Shown here piece after piece: positions 1-11,056 of a stretch of DNA of 64,000 bases (positions are counted from its first letter, which is position 1; each line of letters opens with the position of its first letter). The translations under genes were made by a program, and so were the position numbers. The notes beneath the pieces were generated by a model, which saw nothing but the letters and a program-made list of their open reading frames with translations, ran no database searches and had not been told where the DNA came from. The stretch comes from Corythucha ciliata (Eukaryota > Arthropoda > Insecta > Hemiptera > Tingidae), in the NCBI GenBank assembly GCA_038030265.1, contig CM075941.1, forward strand, positions 24,366,001 to 24,430,000, given 5' to 3'.

Positions 1-380
1 CTTAGCGCTCTAAAATTCGACTCAATAATTTAATGTAACGAAAGCCCTGGTTTCCATTGAGATTTATCGAAAACTTTGATGGGGGGGGGGTGAAATGGGG
101 GATGAAATTTAAAAAAAATCGCTTAAATTCACACGTTTAGGTATTATAAAATACGGCACAAAAATTTAATCTTACAAAGCCCTTGGAAAACTACCGAAAC
201 TTTCCGACGTTTTTGAAGAGACGGTGGTGAAAATAGAGGAAGCAGTTCGGCTTAATGAAACAAATTATGGTATCAAAATTATTACTTCTGGGACGGCTTA
301 GGGTATCCGTATACGGAATGAAATGCACTCTTTCCGACCGCCAGCTGCCGGAGCGATTTTTTTTTTTTTTTTTTCAAATT
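1..380. repeat. Dispersed repeat, copy 1
   Basis: This segment recurs in inverted orientation at about 57850-58215. Shared landmarks include a G-run (C-run in the partner), a block around positions 120-160 and a block around 290-352 containing CAGCTGCCGGAGCG next to a long T-run. The CCGGAGCG-type block also occurs inside the palindrome at 6306-7795 (near 6945 and 7150), so these families share sub-terminal sequence. The copy is cut by the window start. No coding potential is seen. Confidence 0.75.
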
Positions 381-892
381 GCCCTATTTAATATCACGGG
401 AAACATTAATCGATGAGTTTTTTTCTGTTTCACTTCGCCGCTTTGGAACTTGCAATTCACTTCCATCATCTCGTTACGGTATCACAAACGTTCACCGTTC
501 GGGACTTTTTTTTTTTATTTACAGCCGGGTTATTTGAGATCTCTCTGATCCGCTGTAGGGACCATTTTTATGATGAATCAAGGAAAAAAAAACATTTACT
601 TAGGTACTAATACAAATAATCCAAATTTTAATTAGTACAAAAATACACACAAAAAGTATAATAAAAATAAATGAACAAAATAACGCAATTAAAACAAGTT
701 AAATATTAAATTTTCTGTGAACAACTTAATTCAGGATCTTAAATTATAATAGTATAAATTTTCTTAGTACAAGGTCGTCTTACATATTTCTTGAGAAATT
801 AGGTAGGGCTTGGAAAGAAACATTTTGTCAATCGTATTTTTTTCATGTTGGTACATTCATTTTTTCATTTTTTCCTCCTTTCTTTCAAGGAT
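381..892. other. Gene-free AT-rich stretch
   Basis: I see no recognisable gene here. The stretch is rich in T-runs and A/T homopolymers, and the short open frames in it resemble nothing known. Confidence 0.5.
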
Positions 893-1313
893 ATGTCCAA
901 ACGACAAAGAACCAATCCATTGTGGGCCTTCTACACAATTAATAACGCAGAGCAAAAGATTGCAAAATGCGATATGTGCAAGCAGCTGCTGTCATACAAG
1001 GCATCTGTGTCAAATTTGAAAAAACATATTACTTCGAAACACCCTACTGTTAATTTGCAACAACCCACGACAGCTGAACGTAACTGTGACGATCCTCCTG
1101 TTATATCTCCGTCAGAAACAATTGAAATTTCTGAGAGATCAAACGGATGTGGGAGAATTTCTAACACCTCAGAATTAACGGTTGTACGTAGCTCGTCCGA
1201 AATCCAAGGTGATGAGATGCATCAACTGTCCGTTCCCCAACCCACGACCACGACTCTCAGCAAACGTCTCCAGCAACCCTCCATGCATATCGCACACTCC
1301 GAAGAAAAGAGTA
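893..1313 (+). pseudogene. BED zinc-finger exon of a hAT-type transposase
   Basis: The ATG at 893 opens a frame whose first 55 residues form a BED-type zinc finger. It has aromatic residues near the start (WAFY), a C-x2-C pair (CDMC, residues 26-29), and a distal H-x4-H pair (HITSKH). A serine/threonine-rich linker follows. A consensus donor (GTAAGT) starts at 1314, so the frame that runs on to 1366 is probably intron read-through. BED fingers bind DNA at the N-terminus of hAT transposases and of domesticated ZBED proteins. A hAT catalytic exon in the same orientation lies at 4504-6034, so this may be its first exon, with later insertions between them. I cannot prove the two belong together. 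Confidence 0.65.
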
Positions 1314-1917
1314 GTAAGTTCAAAAAACGAAACTTTTCAGGAGAGCGAAAATTAGTTTTTATCTAACAATCTCGCTACCAAAATAGCGCTTGCAAATTCA
1401 AATTGGGGGTTAACTATTTTTTAAATGTTGGACCCAAGTGGACAGATTATAATTAACCTAAGCAATAATACCTAAATATTTATAGAATTAATAAAAAATA
1501 AAGAAATAAATAAAAAGTTTGGATGTTACTCTTTTCCTCGGAATAATCAAGGTTCTTATGTCGAGTACCTCCCAATATGAATAGGGTTATTTGTCCCAAT
1601 CCCAATCGTTTTTTCCTCGTTAAGTAGGTAGGTATTTTTGGAAATTTTAAATTTTATTAATTGCACGAATATAACTTTATTTTTGATTTACAAAATTAAA
1701 AAAACATGAAAAATTGATAAATTACTGACATTGCCGGCACGTGCTCGCTCTCACCAAAATAACGTGATTATTTTCAATTCGGACACAAATAGAAAATCAA
1801 AACAAAGAGCCTTGCGTTGTGTCTAAAAAGTTACACAAAAAAATCAAGATAAATTATAACTTAAAATTCAAAAAATCGGTACAATGCTAAGAAATTTCAA
1901 AGTAGAGACTTATAAAA
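1314..1917. other. Intron-like gene-free sequence
   Basis: This AT-rich sequence follows the donor of the BED exon. Nothing recognisable was found in it. Confidence 0.4.
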
Positions 1918-2890
1918 CGGGCTGTAATATTGGGGAATAAACCCTTTGTCCAATAAGAACTTCAGGTCTTTTTTTTTATTATCGTTTAACGGGAGTTTCC
2001 TAGCGTACTCGTAACGTTCGAGTAGCGTAACGGTAACGTTCTACAGTGACAACTGTGGAGCCCAGCAAAAAAAAACCGGTAATAAAAGGAGTTAGAGTAG
2101 TAATAATTATGCCCAAAAATGATTATTTCAATGTTTTGTAGATTCCTGATTGCAACGTTGTTGTATGCTGTCAGAAAATTCAACATTAAAGAAATAACCC
2201 ATAAATATCTGATAATGGGACATACGCAGAATGAGGGGGATGCTACTCACTCTGCAATAGAAAAACAGGTTCGTCATTCTCTAATTGCCTTCATTTACTT
2301 AACTCCCTTTCGAACTGATGCTGAAACTTGTTTCTTCTTCAGATGAAACGAATGCTTAAGTCGGGTCCCATTTACGCTCCAGATCAGCTTGTGACTGTTA
2401 TCAGATCAGCAAAGAAAAAGGGGGCTCCGTATCGTGTACAGGAATTAACCCACGAAGATTTCGTTGACGTCAAGAAATTAATGGCCGAAATAGGGCATAA
2501 TTTCAACATTGATACCGATGGAAATCAAGTTGCTATAAATGATTTACATTTCGTTCAAGTACGAAAGGTCAACCCTATGTTATTTTTTTTCAAAACATCG
2601 TTTAGTGATTCTGAATTTAGAACGGTCGACGTTTGTAAGAAAAGTAGTAGGCGAAGTGCACCAAATAATGTGATAGTGCCAGAGCTTCATCGAGCGTACG
2701 CTAGGAAACTCCCGTTAAACGATAATAAAAAAAAAGACCTGAAGTTCTTATTGGACAAAGGGTTTATTCCCCAATATTACAGCCCGTGTAATATGTGTCC
2801 CTGTAATATTGGGGAATAAACCCTTTGTCCAATAAGAACTTCAGGTCTTTTTTTTTAATATCGTTTAACGGGAGTTTCCTAGCGTATGGC
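1918..2890. repeat. Three-copy ~90-bp inverted/direct repeat around a DUF7869-like fragment
   Basis: A block beginning near CGGGCTGTAATATTGGGG occurs at about 1918-2010. It recurs inverted at about 2691-2786 and again in direct orientation at about 2797-2887. The two inverted copies bracket the DUF7869-like coding fragment like terminal inverted repeats. The copy at 2691-2786 also encodes the C-terminus of that protein. The arrangement could be a TIR-bounded transposon, or a rearranged duplication of the 3' end of the gene. No clear TSD is visible. Confidence 0.7.
2142..2819 (+). pseudogene. DUF7869-like transposon-associated protein, C-terminal part, two exons
   Basis: The first exon (about 2142-2268) encodes a block with GHTQNEGDATHSAIEKQ, which resembles the conserved end of DUF7869-type proteins that are multicopy in insects. 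It ends at a GT (2269), and an AG acceptor (2341-2342) starts exon 2 at 2343 in the same phase (EKQ joined to MKRML). Exon 2 continues with a basic region and a lysine-rich tail ending in a GFIPQYY-like motif, as expected for the family's C-terminus. The N-terminal part is missing. Function is unknown; the family looks mobile-element associated. The last residues before the stop at 2819 run out of the inverted repeat and are not native. The family name rests on recalled pattern similarity, not on a search. Confidence 0.5.
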
Positions 2891-2945
2891 GTAGGAGCCC
2901 AAGTGAGGCTTAGGCGCCTGCCGGGTTCAAAGCCCGGCGCCCCCG
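2885..2945 (+). other. tRNA-like T-arm / box B sequence
   Basis: GCCGGGTTCAAAGCCCGGC (about 2920-2938) can fold into a perfect T-arm with a loop matching the RNA polymerase III box B pattern. A convincing acceptor stem, D-arm and anticodon arm could not be assembled from the preceding bases. It may be a tRNA-derived SINE head or a decayed tRNA fragment. Confidence 0.3.
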
Positions 2946-3310
2946 ACAAAAGAAGGCTTACTCCTTTATTCGAGAAGGAGTTTTTAGACGCGTCTGAGCA
3001 GATTGAGGCGGAAGATATCCTTCGTGGAAAATCAGAGTTGGTAGAAGCTATTTTCGATGCTCTTGGTTGTGAAAAACGACCGGAGGAGGCTTCCGACACG
3101 ATCTTAAATGATCTTTTGGATAATATCTCATCATTAGCCAGCCTAATACAAAGCAAATTGAAACCCGTCGCTCGGAGCCTCCCGTCCCACTCAAGCTCCA
3201 ATGTTTCTCGTAGCATCCGATCGAATGACAATCCCGCTCCTTCTATTCATAATTTAGCTCATAATTCCCAGCTGTCACCTCCCCTTCAGCCCTGCAGTTT
3301 GCACCAATGA
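2945..3310 (+). pseudogene. Unidentified acidic helical reading frame
   Basis: About 120 codons downstream of the tRNA-like block encode an acidic, helix-prone segment (FLDASEQIEAEDIL, then NDLLDNISSLASLI) followed by a serine-rich tail. Composition looks coding-like, but no family was recognised. The upstream part of the open frame is repeat sequence and not a plausible start. The minus strand is also open across 2764-3231, so coding status is uncertain. Confidence 0.25.
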
Positions 3311-3370
3311 CCTCAGATGCTCAAACTGAAAGAGCATTTGTTAAAATGTGCGTAATGTGGTCTAGCTATC

Positions 3371-3710
3371 CAGTGGCGGAGTAACGGGGGTACAATGTAC
3401 CTCGGGATTTCAATTTTAACTACATAACTAGCCCCCACACGGACCGTAATTTTCGTCCTAAAAACATCGAATATAAACATTAAATTGACCAATTGGTCCC
3501 TATACAACTTTAAGTCTTAAGCGATGGAAAGCCCTTCATACATCCATAATAGACATGAAATTGTATCCGAAAGAAACGATCTCTCTGCCAAATTCATTAC
3601 ATGGCAGCCATGCCAACACAAGTTGTGACTCCATTTTTCACCCCACCCCCACCACGCTAATCACCATTGGTGCCCCCCCCCCCAAATTACAAGACGTTCC
3701 TACGCCACTG
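3371..3710. mobile_element. hAT-type MITE with 8-bp TSD
   Basis: The termini are CAGTGGCGGAGTAACG on the left and the reverse complement of CAGTGGCGTAGGAACG on the right. The flanks are TAGCTATC (3363-3370) and TAGCTACC (3711-3718), an 8-bp duplication with one mismatch. CAGTGG-type ends and 8-bp TSDs are hallmarks of hAT transposons. The 340-bp body has no coding capacity, so it depends on a transposase supplied in trans. Confidence 0.85.
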
Positions 3711-3718
3711 TAGCTACC

Positions 3719-4503
3719 CGAAATGTTAAAGCTGCAAACCATAACCATTCACGCTTGGAACAAAGCAAAATGCTTAAACTCTACGTCATCCATCATTATT
3801 TGTGACAACAAAACAGTCAGTGTCAGTTCAAAACCGCGCCAGTGGTATACAGCATGCAACATTCATGCGCTTTTTAAATTGTTAAGATAATTATTACAAA
3901 AGCAACAAGACATAACACGTTTCTCTCCATAAATTTTACAATGACTGGCATCATCTACTCGAGTGGCTTTAAAATGTGCATGAAAATTCCTTACCTTGCT
4001 TTAAATTGAAGAGCTTTATCAACACATCACAACACGTACAACCGTTGTAATCACCGGTCCCCGATAAAAACAGTGACTCTGAAGATTATTTCGAAAGAAA
4101 GAACAGCCTCAACCATATTTAATGCATTATATGACTGAAAGACGAGGGAAATTTCGTCTATTTTTCCCGCACAAAACAATAGTATCTCAGTTAATACACT
4201 TTTCTTCGGAAATCAACCCACTTTTATTTAGTTCATTTGACTTACTACGGTTTTCTTCGGGGCCATGCTAGAAACTGCTTCCGTGGAAGACAATTATATG
4301 GCCCAATCTACTGGCGAAATATTAAAGTAAGGTTGATGTGGCTTTTCAGGGAAGAACTTCAAGGGTCTAGCTTCATATTTCCGGAAAAAAACGATTTTCG
4401 AAAATTTCAGAGTTACTACTCTTTTCTTCAGAGCGTGCGTTCGCGACACCAAAAAAAATAACCGAAGCCAAAAAGAAAAAAACTAGATCATCTGCTTCTC
4501 AGA
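3719..4503. other. Gene-free stretch upstream of hAT exon
   Basis: No gene was recognised here. Near 4489-4502 a pyrimidine-rich tract ends in CTTCTCAG and could be the acceptor for the following hAT exon. Confidence 0.35.
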
Positions 4504-6034
4504 CTCTTTTACAAAGATTACCAGCCATTTTCCATTGTAGACGACAAGGGCTTCAGGGACTTTATTTCCGCTCTCAATCCATCATACTCGCTTCCGAACA
4601 GGAAAACCATCTCCAAATCACTCATCACCGCCGAATACGAAAAATGCATGACTGATGCTCGTTCAAGGCTCTGCATGGCAGAGAGCGTCTGCATCACCAC
4701 AGACACTTGGACATCAAAGAGCCTCGACCCCTATACATATAGCCGTAACATGTCATTTTATTCACGACTATAAACTCCAATCTGTCCTGTTGTCTTGTGA
4801 GTTGCTGCATGGGTCCCACACAAGCAAATACCTCGCGGACGCAATAAAGCGCATCACCGACAAATTTGGGATTTCAAACAAAGTTTTGGTTTGCGTGACG
4901 GACAACGCGGCGAATGTTGTAAGCGCCGTCAAAGACTACCTGAAGTGGAAACACTTCCCTTGCTTCGCACATACTACAAATCTAATTGTGAAAGACGGCT
5001 TAAGCACACAAGAGGTGCTCATTGACAAAGTAAAATCAGTCGTTGCTCACTTCAGACGCAGCACGACGAGCATGGAAAAGCTACTGAAAGCGCAGCAAAA
5101 TTTCGACTCACACCTGGAGAACCCAAACCAACCAAAGAAACTCATCCAGGCAGTAGAAACCAGGTGGAACTCGACACTTTATATGCTCGAACGATTTGTG
5201 AAATTGAAGGATGCAGTCAAAATTAGTATGGCTTTGATTAGTGACAGGGCTGTTCACGAAAAAAAGCTCTCTGACGAGGAGTGCGAAGACATAGAAATTT
5301 TGTGCTCAATTCTCAAGCCCTTTGAAGAGGTGACGCGGTTTGTGAGTGGTGAAAAGTACGTGAGCGGGAGCGAAATCGTTGCTCTCGTCGGGGGGCTTCA
5401 AGAAGTGCTCACAAAAATGAAATCGAAATTCAAAGATTCTCGATTGGCTCCTGTCATCGATAGTTTGAGCAGTTCCCTTTCGACTCGACTAAAAAATATT
5501 GAATTTAGCCGCACCATCGGCTTGGCAACAGTTCTCGACCCTAGGTTCAAAACTTTGGCCTTTAGCGACGAAGCAGCCAATGAAGACATAAAGAAACACG
5601 CGATTTCGTTGCTGGAGAAAGTAATAGCCGAGAACGCACCTGCAACTGTATCGACGCCGACCCCTTCAACGTCCGATGAAGTTCAAGTTCTTGATGTAGA
5701 CAAGCAGACGTCGGTGTGGGATTCATTCGACCAGAGGTTTTTTAAAATCACACCTCCTGGAACGAACAAAGCGTCAGCAATAGCTGAGTTCGACCGCTAC
5801 TTATCGGCCCCTTACATACCTCGGACAAATGATCCACTCGTTTGGTGGGAAGCCAATCAACACGTATACCACAATTTGGTGACGTTGGTGCCCAAAAAAT
5901 TCAATGCTTTGGGGACCTCAGTGCCTTGCGAAAGGGTGTTCTCCAGAGCAGGGCAAGTCTTGAATGAAAGGCGCACGCGTTTGAGCCCAAAGCACGTCGA
6001 GAGACTCCTTTTTATGAATCAAAATTGTGATTAA
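4504..6034 (+). pseudogene. hAT transposase (Ac/ZBED type), catalytic region, frameshifted
   Basis: From about 4516 the frame encodes a typical hAT core start (QPFSIVDDKGF), then TTDTWTSKS, where the first catalytic acidic residue is expected. A frameshift lies near 4720-4735, and the frame then stays open to 6034. Later motifs are VTDNAANV, CFAHTTNLIV, ETRWNSTLYMLERF, and the C-terminal dimerisation signature PLVWWEANQ ... SVPCERVFSRAG ... RLSPKHVERLLF. The domain is nearly full length, but the shift makes it a pseudogene unless an unrecognised splice compensates. Codons before the shift in the longest frame (4655-4735) are out of frame. A BED exon at 893-1313 may be the N-terminus. Confidence 0.85.
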
Positions 6035-6305
6035 TTCCTCTTCCTGATATTAATTATGTAGCTGTAGGTAGTTTTTCATTTAAAAAGTTACTACGATGGG
6101 TTGTTGTCACGTGATAAAATGAAAATGCATACCTACTTTGTTCTTTGTTCCTTGATATTATGAGAGCGTTGTTCGACTTCGACATATCGCGGTGAAAATG
6201 CTGATAATTTCGATTGTTTTGTATCGTTTTTTCTTTCTGCTCCCACTTTTCCATTATTATTTTGTTCCACTATAATAAATACCATATTATTCGAGCCGCA
6301 CACTA
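6035..6305. other. Short spacer
   Basis: AT-rich flank with no recognised feature. The TA at 6304-6305 is the left TSD of the following palindrome. Confidence 0.4.
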
Positions 6306-7795
6306 CAGGGTGGAAGGGGATAAGTGTGACAAAAATTTTTGGGTGATAGTAGGCCTCATTTGCGACCGAAATTACCATATACGCCACGGTCCGAAAATCA
6401 ATACCCTTCGAGATATGATTTTTCTAACGATTTTTAAGGCTTACATCATTTTTTTTAACTAACGGCGAGAAACTCGCATTTTATTTGAATTTTTGCAACT
6501 TTTGGTGATGGATTCGGAAAGAGCACACTATGTTCTGTCAGGATTAGCCATTTTCGATCGACGTTAACTATTTTATGTGCCCTTAAATGGGGCTCAAAGT
6601 CGTGCAAATCGGGGAATTAATTTTTTTCAAAAAAAGTCAGTCCCCGTTTGTCCACACTAAATCTGAGTGAACGGACAACCCGTGATTCAGAAAAACACCT
6701 TCAAAGTGTCCTTTACAAAAATAGTCATAAGCGTTTTCTTAGTTGTTTGGAAATTTTTCGTCAGGAATGACGATTTCTTAGAAAAAATAATGATTTTTCT
6801 CTTCAAAATCGCTTGTTTTGACCTGAAAAATTTGAACAAGTTTTGTGATTTTAACGTGATAAAACGCACTAAAACCTAATCCAAAGCTATACGTTGAATC
6901 AAACTGATTATGCCCGTCTACCAAAGTAACAAAAAATGTCGCTCCGGCCGCTGGCTGTCGGGTTAAGTGCATTACACTACTACAAGTTTCGACGTTTTTA
7001 GTTATTTAGCTATTATTCGCAATTAATTAACATTTCACGTTGCTACTCTACATTTTTATAGCCATTCTTGCTGAATAATCGCAAATTTAGTTGAATTAAC
7101 GAAATTCGTATTTCGTGAAATGTACTCTATCCGACAGTCCGACACCCCAGCTGCCGGAGCGACATTTTTCGTTACTTTGGTAGGCGGGCATAAGCAGTTT
7201 GATTCAACGTATAGCTTTGGATTAGGTTTTAGTGCTTTTTATCACGTTAACACCACAAAACTTGTTCAAATTTCTCAGGTCAAAACAAGCGATTTTGAAG
7301 AGAAAAATCATTATTTTTTCTAAGAAATCGTCATTTCTGACGAAAAATCTCCAAACAACTAAGAAAACGCTTATGACTATTTTTGTAAAGGACACTTTGA
7401 AGATGTTTTTCTGAATCACGGGTTGTCCGTTCACTCAGATTTAGTGTGGACAAACGGGGACTGACTTTTTTTGAAAAAAATTAATTCCCCGATTTGCACG
7501 ACTTTGAGCCCCATTTAAGGGCACATAAAATAGTTAACGTCGATCGAAAATGGCTAATCCTGACAGAACATAGTGTGCTCTTTCCGAATCCATCACCAAA
7601 AGTTGCAAAAATTCAAATAACATGCGAGTTTCTCGCCGTTAGTTAAAAAAAATGATGTAAGCCTTGAAAATCGTTAGAAAAATCACATCTCGAAGGGTAT
7701 TGATTTTCGGACCATGGTGTATATGGTAATTTCGGTCGCAAATGAGGCCTACTATCACCCAAAAATTTTTTTCACACTTATCCCCTTCCACCCTG
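6306..7795. mobile_element. Long-armed foldback element A (CAGGGTGG ends, TA TSD)
   Basis: The element starts CAGGGTGGAAGG and ends with its reverse complement, flanked by TA on both sides (6304-6305 and 7796-7797). The arms of about 670 bp (6306-6972 and 7117-7795) are nearly complementary throughout, leaving a loop of about 145 bp. No transposase is encoded; open frames in the arms are mirror images of each other. The end sequence and TA duplication point to Tc1/mariner-type mobilisation, like the other CAGGGTG elements in this window, two of which carry transposase fragments. A transcript across it would form a very long hairpin. Confidence 0.85.
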
Positions 7796-7797
7796 TA

Positions 7798-8750
7798 TAA
7801 ATAAAAATAATAATTTTTTGCTACAAGTAACTACCCACCTATGCAAGTGCGCGTCAAAAGAATAGCGATGAATTAAACTAAGCGTGGCCTGTGCCGATTG
7901 AAATACTCGCTATTACCTCATACGCCTTCGTCTCCCGAGCTCCTTACCCAAGCGAGCACTGTAACTGATTAACTGTTATTCAATAACAGCTTATCGTACG
8001 CGCGTATTGACCGATACCAGTAACCGATATCAGTGATACCGTACCGCCAAATAATAGTTTAGCCCATCCCTGGAACTCAGATGGTTTAACCCGTTTATAA
8101 CCTTGAGTTTCACCACAAATCTTATTAAATGGGACCTGGCGAATTGAACATTACGTGCCGGGTTGATCAGGTCATTATTGTAGTGACGACCCGATTTGGG
8201 GAGTAGCCCCTCTAAGATACTTAATGTGGTAATGTTTGCTTTTTGTCTATTTACAAAGGTTTGTTAAAAAAATATTAGAAGAAAAAAATATTAATTCGTA
8301 ACTTATTTACCCCGGAGGGTTTACCTGTTAATAAGTAATTTACACAAGCTATTATTTAAAAAAAAAAAAAAAAAAAAAAAAAACTAGTTGAAATAGTACC
8401 GGTTTTCCCTCATAGGTGGGTGAGGAAGTTGGTACGTCACGAGTTCTTCTTGCGCACTTACCCGACACTTTTAGGTTTTTTCACTGACATCCAGTAGAGG
8501 GCTTTCGTTGTATCTTGGAAAGTTTTTGTGGCAACTACGGTAGCAAAGGTGTAAGTTTGACTAGTAGGTAGCAACTCTACTCTACAACTCTAGCAATCGA
8601 TGATTGATGTCTTTGTCTTGTCGTGACAATTTTAGGTGTCAACTTTCCTCTCATTTGGGTTAGAAGGATGTCAAACAGTTTATCTCGAGTAAATCGCATC
8701 AGTGCATGCAATCCTTTATCTAGGCGTTTAACCTTTTTCCCTTTCAAATA
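7798..8750. other. Gene-free stretch with poly(A) tract
   Basis: No gene was recognised. An A-run of over 20 bases lies at about 8359-8383 and could mark the tail of an old retroelement, but no body could be identified upstream. Confidence 0.4.
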
Positions 8751-9010
8751 CAGGGGGGTGATTCTGTAACTTGCAAAATTTACGTGTCGTAAATTGGAAG
8801 AAGGGCGAGGAGAGGTACCTCGTTACCATGGTTTTTACGATACCTAGTGAATTAAACTGTGGAATTTTCACGCTAGATTGTGTGGTCTCGAAGAAAAAAT
8901 AATAAATTCTTGACAAATGCGAGGAAAAACCAAGGCAACGGGATACATCCTCTCCCCCTCCTTCCCTGTTACGACACGTAAATTTTGCGAGTTACAGAAT
9001 CACCCCCCAG
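8751..9010. mobile_element. Small foldback MITE
   Basis: The ends are about 40-bp inverted repeats beginning CAGGGGGGTGATTCTGTAAC on the left and matching the complement of about 8965-9010 on the right. The body of about 260 bp has no coding capacity. It appears inserted into the MULE fragment that follows, because that reading frame degenerates where the repeat starts. Confidence 0.75.
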
Positions 9011-9313
9011 ATGTTTAAGGGTCTTATGCATGCTTTCCAGATGCATATTGCTGTTAATGCTGCAGTGCTTCCTGAAGCAAAAACTCCAAGATTCAAAGTT
9101 TCTGGAGTATTCAGCCTTGAAGTAGTCCCCAAACTTCTTCGTGGTCGTGCCGTTGAGGCATTTTTCAATGGTGTTTTCAAGAAGCTCTGCAAACGTATTC
9201 TCATCGAGATGTTCGAGCAGGGTCCTGATGTCTTTGTAAACTTCTTTTTTCTTGTTTGGGTCAGGAATTTTGTTCAAGTTTTTTCGCCAAGCGTGATCGA
9301 CATGCCAACGCAC
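9011..9313 (-). pseudogene. MULE-type transposase fragment
   Basis: The minus-strand frame encodes a segment resembling the region after the catalytic core of MULE-like insect transposase proteins. It begins with a WHVDHAWRKNL block, continues with an acidic helical stretch (RTLLEHLDENTF), and ends with SWSFCFRKHCSINSNMHLESMHKTLK. The SINSNMHLESMH segment corresponds to the usual N-T-N/E-S-x-H pattern. It is truncated at both ends, with the small palindrome at 8751-9010 cutting the 3' side. The family call rests on recalled motif spacing. Confidence 0.6.
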
Positions 9314-9354
9314 CTTTATGAGACCTTAACCTTTGTGGCTCCTTATAGCAAGAA

Positions 9355-10895
9355 TTTGTATTCAGAAACCAACCTTATCCGCATTGGCTAAGGAACTGTA
9401 AAGGAGTTCTTTAAGGCATGAAAAAATTGTATTCACAAAGCCACTTTTACCTTCGTGGTTCCTTTAAAGAATATTCTTTGCTGGTTATGCTTATGATAAC
9501 TCTAAGGAAGCTCGGGAGCTTCCTTTACAGTTCCTTTAAGGCTTGTCTTGTGTTGTAGTGTTTCTACTGTAATTATTTTCCCTCGGTAAATGTGAGAAAT
9601 GGAAGAATTTATTGTGTTTTTCGACTCGCTCAAACTTATTCCGGATCTCCAATGGCGTAATGAGCGACATAGAAGAAGCACACTATCTGAATCCAATTCG
9701 GTTCTGCAAAAGGTCTCGTTTCGGTCAGATCAGACTGTTTGAAACGTTGTGATTCTGATCCGTCGACTGACTGAAGGGTTCAAGTTTCTCTACGGCTGTC
9801 AAACTTTCACAAATTACTGAGGATTTACGCGACGGGAAATCTTCAAGTGACGGTCCCATACCACGATTTGTCAATTTATCTTTTTTGTGTTGTGTCTCCC
9901 CTTGTGTTTCAAGTGTGACCGTCCTATCCATTTCATTATTTTCGTTTTGTACGGGATTGGAACCTAGGCCAAAATAAATAATTCATAGCTCTGAAAATAA
10001 TTATTTCGTCAAAGTGCACGGTGAGTGGCACCGTTTCGACCTCTAGCTCACTACCGCGGCCGGAGCTGGGGCGAGGAAAAGGCCCCAGTGCCAGTGCGGC
10101 CTGGTCAGAGGTGTCAGGGAAAAATGCCGCAAGTGTGGTACCGAGCAACGGCCCCCGCAGACAGTTTTGTGACCTACGAGGTGTCAGCCAACCGGTGGCG
10201 CTGGTGGAATCGTGAACATAAAGGAAGTGTCTGAAAGCATTGCGGGGCTAATAAAACAGCTTATATATTTTCCTAGTGGCCAAAGAGTGAGAGAATCATC
10301 CGTTCCATTTTTCAGATTGGGTGGTTTCCCTGGAGTCGTCGGCTGCAATTATTGTGCACATATACTCCGCTTAAAATCTCCGTAGGTGACGGGAGTCTGG
10401 ATAAGTCTCAAAGTAGTTGTGTTTTGCGGCTCAAGGATGGAATTTGTAGGCGTTGTCACCCGTTGGCTACATTCGAATTTTCCAAAATAGAACCGTAGCC
10501 ACTACTCGATCACGCAGTCTCCAGCAGGGCATTCCCTTGTGGGACAATGGCCGCTTTCCGCACAAACTTTGCGGTTCTCTTCGGTCTTGAACTTGTCCAC
10601 GCTCATCAATAAATTAAAATTACGCAATGTTAATAGGCTGGCATTTCATACAATTTTGATAACTAATGGGCTATTGAAGGCGTAAATAGCGAGAGGTTTC
10701 ACGTGATGAAGCGTACAGTCACCATTAAAAGCATATTTTCATTGTTTATTTGCTTTAAGGCCCCTTTAGCTAAAGGAACTGCCGAGGAACTCTAAAGGAA
10801 CGTTTCTGAATACGATTTTTAAAGGAATCGCTAAAGGAACCTTAACTAAAGGAGCTCCTAAGGGGACGTAAAGGTTGGTTTCTGAATACGGTCCA
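9355..10895. mobile_element. TIR-bounded element without recognised transposase
   Basis: GTATTCAGAAACCAACCTT near 9359 recurs as its reverse complement near 10869-10890. Further partly complementary blocks lie inside (AAAGGAACT-type motifs near 9390-9540 and 10760-10860). The 1.5 kb interior has no recognisable coding sequence; a GC-rich patch lies at 10050-10200. It is probably a non-autonomous DNA transposon. Exact ends and TSD were not resolved. Confidence 0.55.
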
Positions 10896-10916
10896 TAGTG
10901 TCACAAAATAAACTTA

Positions 10917-11056
10917 CTTAGGGCCAATTTCACCACCGGGAGTTAGGTTGGAGTTACCTAACTCTAACATTGTTTACATAAATAGTGACGCCTTTTTTCA
11001 GTTAATTCCGAGTTAACGTAACTCAAACCTTAACTCTCGGTGGTGAAATCCACCAT
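10917..11056. mobile_element. Short MITE with ~30-bp TIRs
   Basis: The left end includes TTTCACCACCGGGAGTTAGG. The right end (about 11021-11056) is its near-perfect complement, reading GAGAGTTAAGG in the same register. The body is about 140 bp and can fold on itself. No TSD was assigned. Confidence 0.75.

Noticed and set aside
2764..3231. Minus-strand 155-codon frame overlapping the plus-strand frame
   Set aside because: Its C-terminal third is the inverted copy of the DUF7869-like tail and the rest mirrors the plus-strand frame; neither strand could be favoured, so it was not listed separately.
6667..7434. Mirror-image open frames of 60-70 codons in both halves of the palindrome
   Set aside because: They are the same sequence read from the two inverted arms, with phenylalanine/lysine-rich composition and no domain; a by-product of the inverted repeat.
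8359..8383. Poly(A) run as a LINE or processed-pseudogene tail
   Set aside because: No retroelement body or gene-like sequence could be recognised in the preceding kilobase.
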